64,000 nucleotides of DNA from Timema cristinae. Taxonomy: Eukaryota; Arthropoda; Insecta; Phasmatodea; Timematidae. Positions within the stretch are counted from its first letter, which is position 1; each line of letters opens with the position of its first letter. Position numbers and translations under genes: made by a program. The stretch lies in assembly GCA_039000515.1 (NCBI GenBank), contig JBCFYV010000218.1, positions 36,680 through 100,679 on the forward strand, in the 5' to 3' direction. The notes beneath the pieces are model-generated. The model saw only the letters and a list, made by a program, of their open reading frames with translations, ran no database searches and was not told the origin of the DNA. Shown here piece after piece: positions 34,161 to 50,577 of this stretch.

Positions 34161-34527
34161 TTTCACTAGATACTTTCCAAACTTTTATCCACGCAAACAC
34201 ACTATTCCTGCCACTATGTTATATATTTGTGTAAATAGTCCGGATGGGTGGAAAGAGCACGAAAATACTAATTCTATAAAACTCCTAATTATTCAAGTAG
34301 AAACTTGACTATTAAAACCAAAATATAATTAAAAGCTAAGAAAAGTGCACGCAAGATGCATAAACTACATACTAAGTTTGTTTCGAATTTGATGACTCAC
34401 AGTTGAAACTTAACAATAATCTAACCAATCATAAATATCGGTAGTATAGTTCTCTAGTTCTAGAATAGTTAAAATTATAGTGTAGTCAAATCATTTAAAT
34501 GTAAATATTAAATCATTACAACCAGGG

Positions 34528-35131
34528 CCTCCTCGAGCATTGTTTTGTGCAATGGCAGTAGTGTGGTGGACCGTTGAAAACAGTTTGGCCTCCTCGAACA
34601 TTGTTTTGTGCAATGGCAGTAGTGTGGTGGACCGTTGAAAACAGTTTGGCCTCCTCGAGCATTGTTTTGTGCAATGGCAGTAGTGTGGTGGACCGTTGAA
34701 AACAGTTTGGCCTCCTCGAACATTGTTTTGTGCAATGGCAGTAGTGTGGTGGACCGTTGAAAACAGTTTGGCCTCCTCGAACATTGTTTTGTGCAATGGC
34801 AGTAGTGTGGTGGACCGTTGAAATCAGTTTGGCCTCCTCGAACATTGTTTTGTGCAATGGCAGTAGTGTGGTGGACCGTTGAAAACAGTTTGGCCTCCTC
34901 GAACATTGTTTAGTGCAATGGCAGTAGTGTGGTGGACCGTTGAAAACAGTTTGGCCTCCTCGAACATTGTTTTGTGCAATGGCAGTAGTGTGGTGGACCG
35001 TTGAAAACAGTTTGGCCTCCTCGAACATTGTTTTGTGCAATGGCAGTAGTGTGGTGGACCGTTGAAAACAGTTTGGCCTCCTCGAACATTGTTTTGTGCA
35101 ATGGCAGTAGTGTGGTGGACCGTTGAAAACA
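34528..35131. repeat. 61-bp tandem repeat, about 10 copies
   Basis: Unit begins cctcctcgaacattgttttg and includes gtgtggtggaccgttgaaaa. Copies start at 34,528 and every 61 bases after, nearly identical, ending in acagcttcttt. The unit has no stop on the minus strand in any frame, so long artificial open frames appear. I do not call them genes. Confidence 0.97.
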
Positions 35132-35431
35132 GCTTCTTTATATTGTCCGCGCTTCTTTATCTAAGATTTTTAGGCCATATTATTATAGAAGAAGAAATAA
35201 TAGCTTAAATAATAGCTCCGGCTATTTGATTCTTTAATATGCAATCCCTTACAGTTATAATAATTGTATAAATGACAGCAATAATCCAACTACAAAGTCG
35301 AGGGCGGCTGCGTTATCTGATAGCTCCAGATCTTAATAAAAATCACACATTTGTAGCCGACGATTTCCACACGTCCATCACAGACTCTGCCTTAAAATAT
35401 GAGTGAAGAATGGCCCCGGGGACGGGACGAT

Positions 35432-35595
35432 TCCTGGATAGCTCAGTGATTAGAGCATTGGCGTACTAAGCTAAAGGTCCCGGCTTCGATTCCCATGTCC
35501 AGGTGTCATTTTTAATTTTCAGAATAAGTTATTATATCTTGATGGAGTAATCCTCACTAAAAGCATAAATAATATATTTGGCTATTTGAACCTCC
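35432..35595 (+). repeat. tRNA-derived SINE
   Basis: The head folds as a tRNA-like cloverleaf: TCCTGGA / TCCAGGT acceptor ends, tagctcagtgattagagc D-arm (A-box), TTGGC/GCTAA anticodon stem, and B-box-like cttcgattccc. Its T stem is broken and it continues into the cataaataatatatttggct tail shared with 21,437, 23,033 and 35,205. So it is a SINE rather than an active tRNA gene. Confidence 0.7.
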
Positions 35596-35596
35596 A

Positions 35597-36106
35597 GTGA
35601 TGTTCGAGCTGCATGGCCACTGTCCCATCTTGTTGGTTGGTATTCCTGCCCTTACATTGCGGTTCAGGGGTAGGAAAGTTCCATCATCTATGGAGGTGCT
35701 TCGCAATAGGTTTCCTGAGCATTTCATTTCACGAATTGGGGAAATAACCTGGTCACAACGCTCACCAGCTTTGAACTTTTTCTTGTGGGGAATGTTAAGA
35801 AGTCATCTTCATGCGACTCCCCCAAAAACAATATGGAGGAACTTATATTTGTGGTGGAAGTTGAATCAATTCAACAAAATACATTGACCAAAGTCGTGTC
35901 AAGTTTTGAGGAGTGCATAAAAATATGTATTGCATATAATGTCAGCAATCTTAAAAATATGATTTAAAAAATGAATAATCAAAGTGTGTATAAGATTGTT
36001 AATTAGTTATTGTCATTTTAAGTTTAGTTTGGAACATTTAGTAGTTAAAATAGTGAATATATAGTACTATTAAATGTGTCAACACTTTTTGCACCACCCT
36101 GTATTT
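35597..36106 (+). pseudogene. Mariner/Tc-like transposase C-terminal remnant
   Basis: Reads LRNRFPEHFISR, then WSQRSPALNFFLWGMLRSHL and TPPKTI. This is the WPPRSPDLxxxDFFLWG-type catalytic end of a mariner-superfamily transposase, with the last DDE/D aspartate region altered (ALNFF for DLTPLDFF). A second frame continues to ECIKICIAYNV. The sequence gcaccaccctgta near 36,106 looks like a terminal inverted repeat end. The N-terminus is missing. Confidence 0.65.
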
Positions 36107-36298
36107 TCAAGCGAGTAGCTCGTGTCACTCTCGTGCTCCAGTTTGGCCACCTCTCATTGCAACCAATGGGTTCTATTTTACTTGGTAGTCGCGCGCTCGC
36201 ACCCTATCACATAATAATGGTCAAAACATTGTCTTATGACCTTGAAAGGAAATAATTACAAAACAAAAAAATAATGGACGTCCGAGTCTGTTGGTGTT

Positions 36299-36566
36299 AT
36301 TATTATTATTATTATTATTATTTTAGCACCACGTCTTACTACCCGTTCGGGTTATACGCTCAAGTACTAATTACGCTAATGGATTAGAAATTGGGAATGT
36401 TGAATTAAAGGAAATGAACCCGCATTTGCGTGGAAGAAGAGTGGAAAACCATTTATGAAAATCCACCCCAGTTCACCCGACCGAGATTCGAACTTCGATC
36501 TCCCCGTCCTCAGCAGTCGAACTCAACACAAGCGCGTTAGCCCACTACGCCACCGAGGTGGATCCC
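36299..36566 (-). repeat. Near-complete tRNA-derived SINE with (TAA)n tail
   Basis: Minus-strand order: tRNA-like head (cggtggcgtagtgggctaac A-box, gttcgaatctcgg B-box), a core with cacgcaaatgcgggtt, then the tail gcgtataacccgaacgggta and gtaagacgtggtgc, and the (aat)n simple repeat at 36,299-36,322. It serves as the reference copy for the partial copies elsewhere. Confidence 0.8.
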
Positions 36567-36964
36567 GAGTCTGTTGTTTTTCTTTATTATTTCTAATAAG
36601 ATTTGTATGTAAATTTATATGACAGTTTGGGGTCAAAAGTTATATTTCATCTAAAATACATAAGATAAATAATAATCATTGCATTTTCCAAGAGCCTTGA
36701 GCTATTTAAGATAACTATTGTAAAATTATTCATATATAATATAAACCCGTTTATTCACTCACATCCTAGTTTCTGGTTTATTCGGAACTACCTTTCGACT
36801 AAATATAAGTGAATAAATATTTACTGAAAAGCTTGGTTTACAATAATGTGCTGAAAATTACAGTACATAAAAGTATTGTGATCGTCAGAAAAATCTAACT
36901 CAAGATTATGATATATACCGACGTTTCAAGACCCCCTGAAACAGAAAAGGTTGTTTTCATGATG

Positions 36965-37000
36965 TCGTCTGTCTGTCTGTCTGTCTGTCTGTGTGTATGT
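36965..37000. repeat. (GTCT)n microsatellite
   Basis: About seven GTCT units followed by GTGT variants. Confidence 0.9.
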
Positions 37001-37894
37001 GTCTGTATCTCGAACTAGAGCCGAAACCATTTTACAGATCGGGATAAAACTTGGTATCAAAGATTTTCATAAGGTTCCCTCTGAGGAGTATTTGGAATTA
37101 GATATTAACCCTAAAATAAAGGGTAGTTTACTTAAGAGCGAAAATAGAATAAATCAATTTTTTTCAAAATTCGCTCTAACAATTTTGATTAAATTTGGTT
37201 TCTGAACATTGTCTAACACTACAAACAAAATAGCGGTTCTCATTTTCCCGTGAAAATTAATTTAAGGATACTTTACACTAGCATAAAATTTCCAATTTTG
37301 GTCATATCCACAACTATTTGAGATACGAAATAACCTAGCTTTGCAAAGTTGTAACAATATTAAAAAATAATAAACATTTATTTGAAATATAATCTTATAA
37401 AACTAATTGTTTCTGAGATATTGACAAATATAATTTTCAATTTGAGGTCTGGAAAATAGAAAGTTGATTACTATGCTCTTTGGTGAACAGATGTATTTTT
37501 TCCATTATGTTTCTGTAACAATGTCACACGAGTTTTAAGTAAATGTCTCCATTTTTAGGCAAAGGGTCGAGAAAGTCTGTGAGGTGCACCGTATCTATTA
37601 TTTTACAACCCTATGAAATATTTCCAAAATTACGATTATCCAAAATTTGGATTATACGGAATGGACCTGTTCCTATCAAATTCAATGTTGCAGTTCTTTG
37701 ATCAAAGTAAATGGTTAGAAACATATACACTCTTTCTCAAGCAAATAAAGTTGTTTTCTAACAGGACATTATAAGATTATTGAGGATTGTTTTAATGGTT
37801 TTGAAGCTTCTGTACTGGTATTCCCATAGTCAATACAGCAGTGTGAGGATATTTACATTTAAGAAGACGCTGCCCTTAAGGCCCTTTCAGTTAC

Positions 37895-38022
37895 CTGCAA
37901 GATTGCAAGGTGAAAGGAATGTTGGTATCACCGAACGAGCACCTTTGTCCGTCTATGGTACAGACACTCACACCCCAATAACTGGGGGTCATCTTGGCCA
38001 GCTGAGGAATGTACGACGCCAC
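37895..38022 (-). CDS. GLS: Glutaminase (GLS) exon, catalytic serine
   Basis: 128 bases, acceptor CCCTTTAG and donor TGCAG|GTAACT. Reads [11 protein letters not shown], then [32 protein letters not shown] (substrate Tyr) and WGVSVCTxDGQR are glutaminase signatures. The last Ser of LQS is the nucleophile of the SxxK motif, split over the next exon. Here the motif reads SCSK against SCVK of vertebrate GLS. Phase 2 end matches the exon at 33,297-33,412. Confidence 0.93.
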
Positions 38023-38199
38023 CTAAAGGGTCAGAGGGGAGGCTATTTATTAGAGCATTAAGAGTGTTCAAGAGCGTTTAGTATTGTTATAAACGTTTCA
38101 TTATTTTGTTGAGAATATATCTGCAATTTCTTGGCCAGCAAACTTTTGCTCTAAAATAAATATTGTTGAGGACCTTCCTTAACATTTTCATGGTTTTAA

Positions 38200-38500
38200 T
38201 TAGTTAGCATCACGTCTTACTACCCGTAAGGGTTATACTCTAATGAATTTCTACGAGGAACTAATGAAGAGCCTATTAATTTTGTCAGGAAAGGTATTTT
38301 CACATACCTTACAAGGTTCTTTTACATGTCACAATCGACATGGGACCGACGGCTTTACTTCCCTTTCGAATGAAGGTGTGCTACGAATTTTTTCCGCTCA
38401 ATACGATCAATACAAATACATCGAACTCAGCTGGTTTTGAACCCACAAACATCGGATCTTGAGGCGAGCACTTTACCCCAAGACCACCAAGGTCGACGTT
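38200..38500 (-). repeat. SINE with a different tRNA head but the shared tail
   Basis: Minus strand: head cttggtggtcttggggtaaa with B-box-like gggttcaaaacc, a unique body, then the tail ataacccttacgggtagtaa and gacgtgatgc. The head differs from that at 36,299-36,566 while the tail is related. Confidence 0.6.
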
Positions 38501-39199
38501 ATAAAATTAGCAGTAACGTATTTATTAGAGTTGATTGAGGCTTTACTTTAAATCCTCTATAAATCTGGCATTATTATTTGAAGAGCAATGTATAGAGATA
38601 CCCAAAACAATGTTTATTTTAGAACAAAAGTTTGTTAAGTGAAAGACCTAATGTTTTCTAAAAGAAAAGAAAATCAAAACTAGATTGAGCATTCTTAAGT
38701 ATGGTCAAGAAACATAAGTTGATAGCACATGTTTGTTTTTAATCTGTAAGTAAGTTTGGCGATTTTACATTCGTAATATCATAGGTTTTAGATATATTTT
38801 GGTGCTTCTAGTCCGAATAGCCATCACCAATAGAATAGGGTTGAGTAAGGTAGAGTTTAGCTTAAACGTGCCCGAATTTGCGCAAAGGTAATTGTTTTTG
38901 AATAAAGTTTTCAATTCCCCGGTCGAGCTTGAAACCCTTTATTGAAGTTACAAACTTGAATCCATTTACTCCCTCCTCCCACCACCCCACTCCAAAATAT
39001 CTGTGTCTGGTCACTCAAACATCTATAACGTGAACCTTCTAATCACGCAGTATATCAGAATACAACTTAAACTAACCTTACCTAGGACATCACGCCTAAC
39101 ATTACACACCCAGACCTAGCTCCTAGATATTCACTAAATAGAGAAAGAGACGAACCCATATACAGATAGTACATATGTTCGTAAACATCACCGGAATCG

Positions 39200-39445
39200 G
39201 CGGGCACGTGGACTAAACGTCAAGCTCATCTAGTAAAGTTTGCCGGGGACGGGAAGGTTGAGGTACGAATCCCGACCGGGTGTATTGAGGGTGATTTTCC
39301 CTAAATGCTTTCCCACACATTTTATATCCAAGAAACTGAGGATACATTTCCTCTAAATTCTACCTTCCTCATCTTTACCTCATTAGTATCTTTAAAATGC
39401 GTACATCCTGGATGGGTAGTAAGACGTGGTGAAAATATTTTTTAT
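39200..39445 (+). repeat. SINE copy with (ATT)n tail
   Basis: A B-box-like ggtacgaatcccgacc, a middle with attttccctaaatgctttcc, and the tail tcctggatgggtagtaagac followed by an A/T simple repeat. Confidence 0.6.
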
Positions 39446-39665
39446 TATTATTAAATTCATCTTCTAAAGGGATGTTTGTACAGTTATCCGTTTAGTTTTA
39501 ATGGCGGTAGGTTCGATTATTAAAATGTGAGCCAAGGTACACTCGTTTTCCCTGAAAGGTAGCAGTCTTACTTTGATGGATTACACTATGACCCTGCCCC
39601 ATAGTGGAATAATGCAAGGTAAGTTTGCTACCTTGCAGGGTTATTATTAGGCCTCCGCTGTTCAC

Positions 39666-39795
39666 CTTCCCATCCTGGTTCGTTTTACACTTGTCGTAGA
39701 ACATCTTGATTTGATCGCAGAACTCGGTGAAATCCGGTACTATTAGCTGATTGGTGAACGCCTGAGATATGAGTCGGACGTTGGGAGATATTATT
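39666..39795 (-). CDS. GLS: Glutaminase (GLS) exon with duplicated 5' end
   Basis: The 130-base exon after the proximal acceptor (TGTTACAG, 39,796-39,797) reads IISPNVRLISQAFTNQL, then IVPDFTEFCDQIKMFY and NQDGK, with donor AAG|GTGAAC. This matches the helical N-terminal region of GLS (the LLTQAF and IPDF blocks in vertebrates). Phase 0 end joins the exon at 37,895-38,022. The acceptor plus the first ~57 exon bases recur three more times upstream (39,799-40,030). Confidence 0.9.
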
Positions 39796-40030
39796 CTGTA
39801 ACATACCCAAACTATTAGCTGATTGGTGAACGCCTGAGATATGAGTCGGACGCTGGGAGATATTATTCTGTAACATACCCAAACTATTAGCTGATTGGTG
39901 AACGCCTGAGATATGAGTCGGGCGCTGGGAGATATTATTCTGTAACATACCCAAACTATTAGCTGATTGGTGAACGCCTGAGATATGAGTCGGACGTTGG
40001 GAGATATTATTCTGTAACATACCCAAACTA
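39739..40030 (-). repeat. 72-bp tandem repeat with four splice acceptors
   Basis: Four copies of a 72-base unit. Acceptor AGs lie at 39,796, 39,868, 39,940 and 40,012, exactly 72 bases apart. Each unit includes ttgggtatgttacag followed by exon bases coding IISPxxRLISQAFTNQL. The unit has no stop in the GLS frame and is a multiple of three, so using an upstream acceptor would add one to three 24-residue repeats. The outer copies encode NVR and the middle two SVR and SAR. Confidence 0.95.
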
Positions 40031-40109
40031 GGTGTTTTAAACACATGTTTTATGCACAAATATGTTTAAAATATAATTAAGTGTTGATTTAATGGTGCAC
40101 GACGCTTAC

Positions 40110-40258
40110 TCTTTAAATACCTCCGGATTCAGACGAGCTGATAACGGGGACGTGGATCCGTCATTTTCTCGTTGCGGCTCCCTAGAGAAGTCGTCGAGCA
40201 ATTTCATCACTTGCGCCAGACGAGGGTCAGTTTTACGTAGCCCGCTGCCTACCAGAGC
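40110..40258 (-). CDS. GLS: Glutaminase (GLS) exon, N-terminal region
   Basis: 149 bases, acceptor ATACCGCAG and donor AAAGA|GTAAGC. Reads ALVGSGLRKTDPRLAQVMKL and later SARLNPEVFKE; the final Glu codon is completed by the next exon. SGLRxTDPRL matches the N-terminal helical region of animal GLS. This is the first recognisable exon; the exons carrying the mitochondrial signal are upstream, beyond 40,258, and were not found. Confidence 0.88.
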
Positions 40259-40510
40259 CTGCGGTATTAAATATTATTTGTAATGTAACGTTGAACACAA
40301 GGCCTATTAATACCTCAATATAAGGGAAATGATGAAATAGGCTGTTTTCGAAAGAAGTGTGCCTGTATTAAGTGATGAGTAATAAAAAATGTTCAATTTC
40401 TTTGACAGAAAAAATGTCCAACTACTTAAATTAGTTTCAATAAAACAATCAGAACAATTCCTGTTTTATTCTTACACTCACGTATCGACTACAGCGCTTG
40501 GTGGTTGAAT

Positions 40511-40926
40511 CCAAGGGTGCACCCAGAGGGGGGCAAGTGGGGCATTCACCCCCCACCCCCAAAAGACAGCAAATATTTTAAATAAGAACTTTAAAATATA
40601 ACCTTTACATTCAATAAATCTTCAGTGCTTTGTATTTTAATTCTTCTACTTATAATTTAAGAACAGGCTTACAACGTGATAATACCCAATTTGTAAAAAA
40701 AAAAGTACAGAAATAATGGCGTCGATAAATTTTAAAGTAGGCCACTTAAATTATTTTAATTCCTTGCCCTTAGTTATCAACAAAATATCTCCAAATGTCT
40801 TCTGAAGTCCTTTGATATTCATAAATTAGCTTGGCTATCAGAAATTAGGGGGCTATACTCCCCTTTCCTCCTTGTCGCAGCCTTGTTCAAATGTCCACCC
40901 CAAAGTACATTTCAGAGTGCGCCACT
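40511..40926. mobile_element. Non-autonomous hAT element
   Basis: Flanked by a perfect 8-bp target duplication ggttgaat (40,503-40,510 and 40,927-40,934). Imperfect terminal inverted repeats: caagggtgcacccag against cagtggcgcactctg. 416 bp, no coding capacity. 8-bp duplications and CAGTGGCG-type ends are characteristic of hAT. Confidence 0.75.
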
Positions 40927-40934
40927 GGTTGAAT

Positions 40935-42860
40935 GTGTCACTAACGTCATGTCTGCTGCAGATCAGATGATTATAATCAAAGCCTTAACGAATATACCTC
41001 CTTTCCCTGAGATTCAATGATCTTAATATCTTACTGAAAAATGTTCACATTGCTATTAACTCATTACATTAACTTGAAGTGACTTTAAACCCACTTTGAC
41101 TTATTCTGCTCACCTTAACTAGCTGTAACTTCCATCTCAAATTGTCTTTATATGCCTAATCTTAATTTTTCAAAAGAGAGATTATATATAATTTACTTTT
41201 GGTGGATCGCACCCAAAGCAACGAGTTAGACTAACCATCAAAAATTCGTTGACGAGAACTTCCTTTTTGTCGCCTCGAAGAGTGTCAAATATCCAGTCTG
41301 GATGAATAAAATGGTTTTTCTTACTGAGAAAATCTAGATAGCAATTTGTTTCATTGCATGCCATTATTACTTCAGCAAGAAGAATAGTAAAAAGAAACCA
41401 AAATAACTTTTTTACTCTATGATAAGAGCAGTCAGACACCATTTGATTAACACTTTTCTCTTTGATTTTCATACATTTTACCAAAATCTTTTTAATAAAT
41501 AAAAAACAAACAAGTATAAATGATCTCTATGGTCCAAGGAAGGATTAATATTCGTCAAAGTCAAGTTAGTTTATTAAAATATATTGAATACTTACCAACA
41601 GGACCAGTCAGTTGTGCAACAGGCAAAACATTTTCCTTTACTGACACAACATGTATACATTATAAACAAATTCCGCCGAGTAGAAAGTCAGATGGAATAA
41701 TCAATGGTAAAGATATACTTCCATTAATGGGGGTAATTTACCTTTTTATTAAATAAAGTTGAAGAATGACAACTAGGCCACGGTATCAAAACCAAGAACT
41801 TTGTCTTAGAACATAAATGATCTACCACTGAACTATATATGATTCATTTTGTGCTTAGGGTAATTCATTGTCAATAGTTTAAGGCAGAGTCTTAACTGTC
41901 GTGTGAGACCAGTGGATATTTAATAGCTATCATAACCAAGACCATCGGTCGCTCTGGATCAGCGTTTTATGCTTGCACAATAATCAATTGTACATGTTTG
42001 ACCATTATTGGTTGAAATAGTCATTGGTATACCACCGTTAACCCATATGTATTTATACACAAATATAGTAAATACATTTAGAGACTGGAATTGAAACCAA
42101 GGGCCTTTGTCTTTACGTGCCAATGCTTTATATGAAATTGAAAGTATTATACTATTTCTAATTATGTTAATATATAGCTTTCCTAATATTGAAAGGAACC
42201 CATTGCCTGAAGTGACGTCACTCCAAGAGAAATATTTGATTGTCGTGTCCGATGCAACAAGAGTAGACTACAGGGAATCTACGATAGGAGAGGTGATGAC
42301 AGATAAAAGAAGCTTATTTATTGCTAACATTGACTAAATGTAATTAATGTCAACCTATCATGAAATCATTATTATTTGCTCAGTAATACAATAATATACT
42401 AGATAGGTATTATCAAACTATTCTAATAATACTTTTTCGTAATCTGTAGAAAGAACAAAAAATATTAATTAAACTACTAACGTTATGTGGGGATACTTTG
42501 TGACTGGCGAGGTATATTTGTGACGAAGGGAGCGTAACTCTCATTTTTTAATTTCCTGCCACGGACACACACTGACGCTCTCACAGGTGTTGCCAAGTGT
42601 TTCTGCAGGTTTCAAATATTGGCTTAAACTGGTTTTCAGATCTGCCAAAATAATATAATCACGCCCCCCTCGTTACAAAGATAAAGTATCCCCCCTTTAA
42701 GGTATTTGTTTGTTTCGCGGTTGTGGCAATAAGATAATATATTATAGTGCATTAAACAACCAATTAAAACGCCCTCTCCTTATATCCACTACTGTGTGAA
42801 GCTTGTCCCTATAATACATTTTAGGGAACATTCTAAATGAACACGTTAGTAGAAAGGAAT
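40935..42860. other. AT-rich intergenic or intronic DNA
   Basis: No supported gene. Open stretches at 41,182-41,484 (minus), 41,520-41,756 and 42,107-42,337 (plus) show no recognisable domain or splice structure. Confidence 0.5.
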
Positions 42861-42865
42861 TAGGG

Positions 42866-43431
42866 TTTTCAGGGCACAGGAAGTGAGGGATGAGGTATTC
42901 TTATGGCTTGCTTATAGCTGCATAGGATTTTCAGGACATAGGGAGGGTGGGGGAGAGGGTGGAGGAGGTGTGAGACAGATGAGGGGTGATGATCCTGAGT
43001 CACCAGAGGAGCCGGTGGTCGCGGGGGACGGGGGAAAAGTGTAAGTGTGTGTGTGTATCCCCCCACTCCTCCCCCTTTCCCTCCCCTCCCTCGCCGTAGT
43101 CTCGCGTGTTCCAGGGATTCCCCCTCCCCCCCTGATGATCCAGAGGAGACGGTGGTTGCGGGGGACGGGTAGTATGATTGGTTCAGGAAGTCCCCTCACC
43201 CCTTTCCCTAGACGGGTTCTCGGAGTTCTCCCCCTCTCTCTCCCTCCCGCTCGGAAGGCTGTTCATGTTTCAGAACGGAAATGCCCCCCTCACCCCTTTC
43301 CCTCCGGGGAGTGTACCTTCCTTGGGCTGGAGTTCTCCCTCTCTCTCTCGCTCCTACAGCTATACCACTCTTATACAGGCATCATGTTTCAGGGCAGCTA
43401 GGGGAAGGGTGGCGCGCTGACGACCCTCCTA
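42866..43431 (+). repeat. Left arm module a: GC-rich terminal block
   Basis: Contains tttcagggcac, attcttatggcttgcttata, gccggtggtcgcgggggacg and C/T-rich runs; mirrored at 59,661-60,127. Strongly purine/pyrimidine-asymmetric with many G runs. Confidence 0.7.
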
Positions 43432-44470
43432 CCAAGCAAATGAGGCTACACTTCCAGGAATAATGTTTTTACTCATGGTACATTCACGAATAAACCTTTT
43501 TTCGGAAGATGATGTGTTTGTTTTCCCATCCTCCCACCATGCAAATGAGGTTACACTTCCAGGAATAATGTTTTTACTCACGGTACATTCACGAATAAAC
43601 CTTTTTTCCATCCTCTCACCAAGCAAATGAGGTTACACTTCCAGGAATAATGTTTTTACTCATGGTACATTCACGAATAAACCTTTTTTCGGAAGATGAT
43701 GTGTTTGTTTTCCCATCCTCCCTGAGGCTACACTTCCAGGAATAATGATGATACATTCACGAATAAACCTTTTTTCGGAAGATGATGTGTTTGTTTTCCC
43801 ATCCTCCCTGAGGCTACACTTCCAGGAATAATGTTTTTACTCATGGTACATTCACGAATAAACCTTTTTTCGGAAGATGATGTGTTTGTTTTCCCATCCT
43901 CCTGAGGTTACACTTCCAGGAATAATGTTTTTACTCATGGTACATTCACGAATAAACCTTTTTTCGGAAGATGATGTGTTTGTTTTCCCATCCTCCCACC
44001 ATGCAAATGAGGTTACACTTCCAGGAATAATGTTTTTACTCATGGTACATTCACGAATAAACCTTTTTTCGGAAAATGATGTGTTTGTTTTTCCATCCTC
44101 CCACCAAGCAAATGAGGCTACACTTCCAGGAATAATGTTTTTTCATACTCTCATCACGGTACATTCACGAATAAACCTTTTTTCGGAAAATGATGTGTTT
44201 GTTTTTCCATCCTCCCACCAAGCAAATGAGGCTACACTTCCAGGAATAATGTTTTTACTCATGATACATTCACGAATAAACCTTTTTTCGGAAGATGATG
44301 TGTTTGTTTTTCCATCCTCTCACCAAGCAAATGAGGTTACACTTCCAGGAATAATATTTTTACTCATCGTACATTCACGAATAAACCTTTTTTCGGAAGA
44401 TGAGTGTTTGTTTTTCCATCTCCCTCGAATCCACTTCCAGAGAATGATTTTACTCATGGTACATTCCCCA
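43432..44470 (+). repeat. Left arm module b: ~105-bp satellite
   Basis: About ten units, each with atgaggttacacttccagga, ataatgtttttactcatggt, acattcacgaataaaccttt and tcggaagatgatgtgtttgt. Some units are shortened. Because 105 is a multiple of three, a 204-codon frame (43,877-44,491) runs through as a 35-residue peptide repeat. I treat it as a by-product of the satellite. Confidence 0.9.
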
Positions 44471-49365
<4,895 letters not shown>

Positions 49366-49985
49366 AGCATCCCTGAGTACGCTCGCATCATGCGCAAATG
49401 ATCAATAGTACCTTTAACCTCAGAGTATTCACGCAAATGATGGGACATGGCATCCTAAAGTCACGGCTGCACTCTCATCATGCGCAGTATATCTGACCCT
49501 CCCTGGGTACACTCTCGTCATGCGCAAATGATGGCACATAGCATCCCTGAGTATGCTCGCATCATTATTGTACCAGACTGTAACTGGCTAACCGCGTATT
49601 ATTGTAGCAAGAGGTCCCGGGTTGTAACCCCCCGACTGTAGAAAACAGATTAGCTCCTAGTCGGCTAAAATGTCCTGATCAACTATGCTCAGCTTCTAAT
49701 CCTGACCGTTCTCTGAGAGGACCGTACCAGACTGTACTCTGAGAGACTCGTACCAGACTGTACTCCGAGAGGCTCGTAACAAACTGTACTCTGAGAGGCT
49801 CAGCTTCTAATCCCGAATGTCACCTTATGTCATTGTACCAGACTGTAACTGACTACCTCGTTTTATTGTAGCAAGAGGTTCGAGGTTGTAACCGGCTACC
49901 ACGTATTATTGTAGCAAGAGGTCCGAGGTTGTAACCCCCGACTGTAGCAGTCTGTACTCTGAGCGACTTTTATTGTACCAGATTA
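49366..49985 (+). repeat. Left arm module d: single-copy spacer
   Basis: Recurrent tcatgcgcaaatgat motifs and ttgtaccagactgtaactgg; nearly identical to the reverse complement of 54,833-55,460. No coding frame. Confidence 0.85.
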
Positions 49986-50250
49986 GCCTCTGAGATTCGA
50001 ACCCTGGTATCGTTAAACCATGATGATGTAATAAACCCGAGCGAAAGGTTTTTTTTTCTCTCAATACGTTTGAGTCAGATTCGAACCCCGTTACTGTCGA
50101 AAGTATTTTTTCTCTCAATACGTCCGAGTCAGATTCGAAGTCTGGTATCGTTAAACCATGATGATGTAATAAACCCGAGCGAAAGGTTTTTTTTTTTCTC
50201 TCAATACGTTTGAGTCACATTCGAACCCTCAGTATCGTTAGTTAGTTTCC
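49986..50250 (+). repeat. Left arm module e: ~138-bp repeat, two copies
   Basis: Units contain atcgttaaaccatgatgatg, taataaacccgagcgaaagg and ctctcaatacgtttgagtca with gattcgaa. The same unit occurs about eight times in the right arm. Confidence 0.85.
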
Positions 50251-50577
50251 TTAAACCATGTGGTCACCAAAGCAGGCACGCGTCACAAATGGTTTAAACA
50301 CTTTCACTTTTTTTCTCTCTCTCTGAGGAAGGGGGGAGAGGTTCTGGTATAGCTTACCCTCGGGTGATGTGTCAGGGAAGAGCCGATGGTGAGAGGGGTG
50401 AGGGACTCGGACGGTCAACTCGGGAGCTGGACCGAATAATGGATTATACCCTCTAAACGACTTAATTGAATTGATCTTTTTTCAAAAAAACCTCTCCACC
50501 TCTTATAACGCTGGAAATCATCACCTTTCCGACCTATGTGCTATTTGAAAAGATCAATTCGATTAAACGTTAGATTT

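Noticed and set aside
34491..35101. Four overlapping minus-strand frames of 63-174 codons
   Set aside because: All come from the 61-bp satellite, which has no stops; no start, splice or domain support.
35432..35503. A functional tRNA gene
   Set aside because: Acceptor and D arms look right, but the T stem is broken and the sequence runs into the SINE tail shared with several loci.
43432..44470. A CRISPR-like array
   Set aside because: The whole ~105-bp unit is repeated, with no constant repeat alternating with unique spacers, in a eukaryotic setting.
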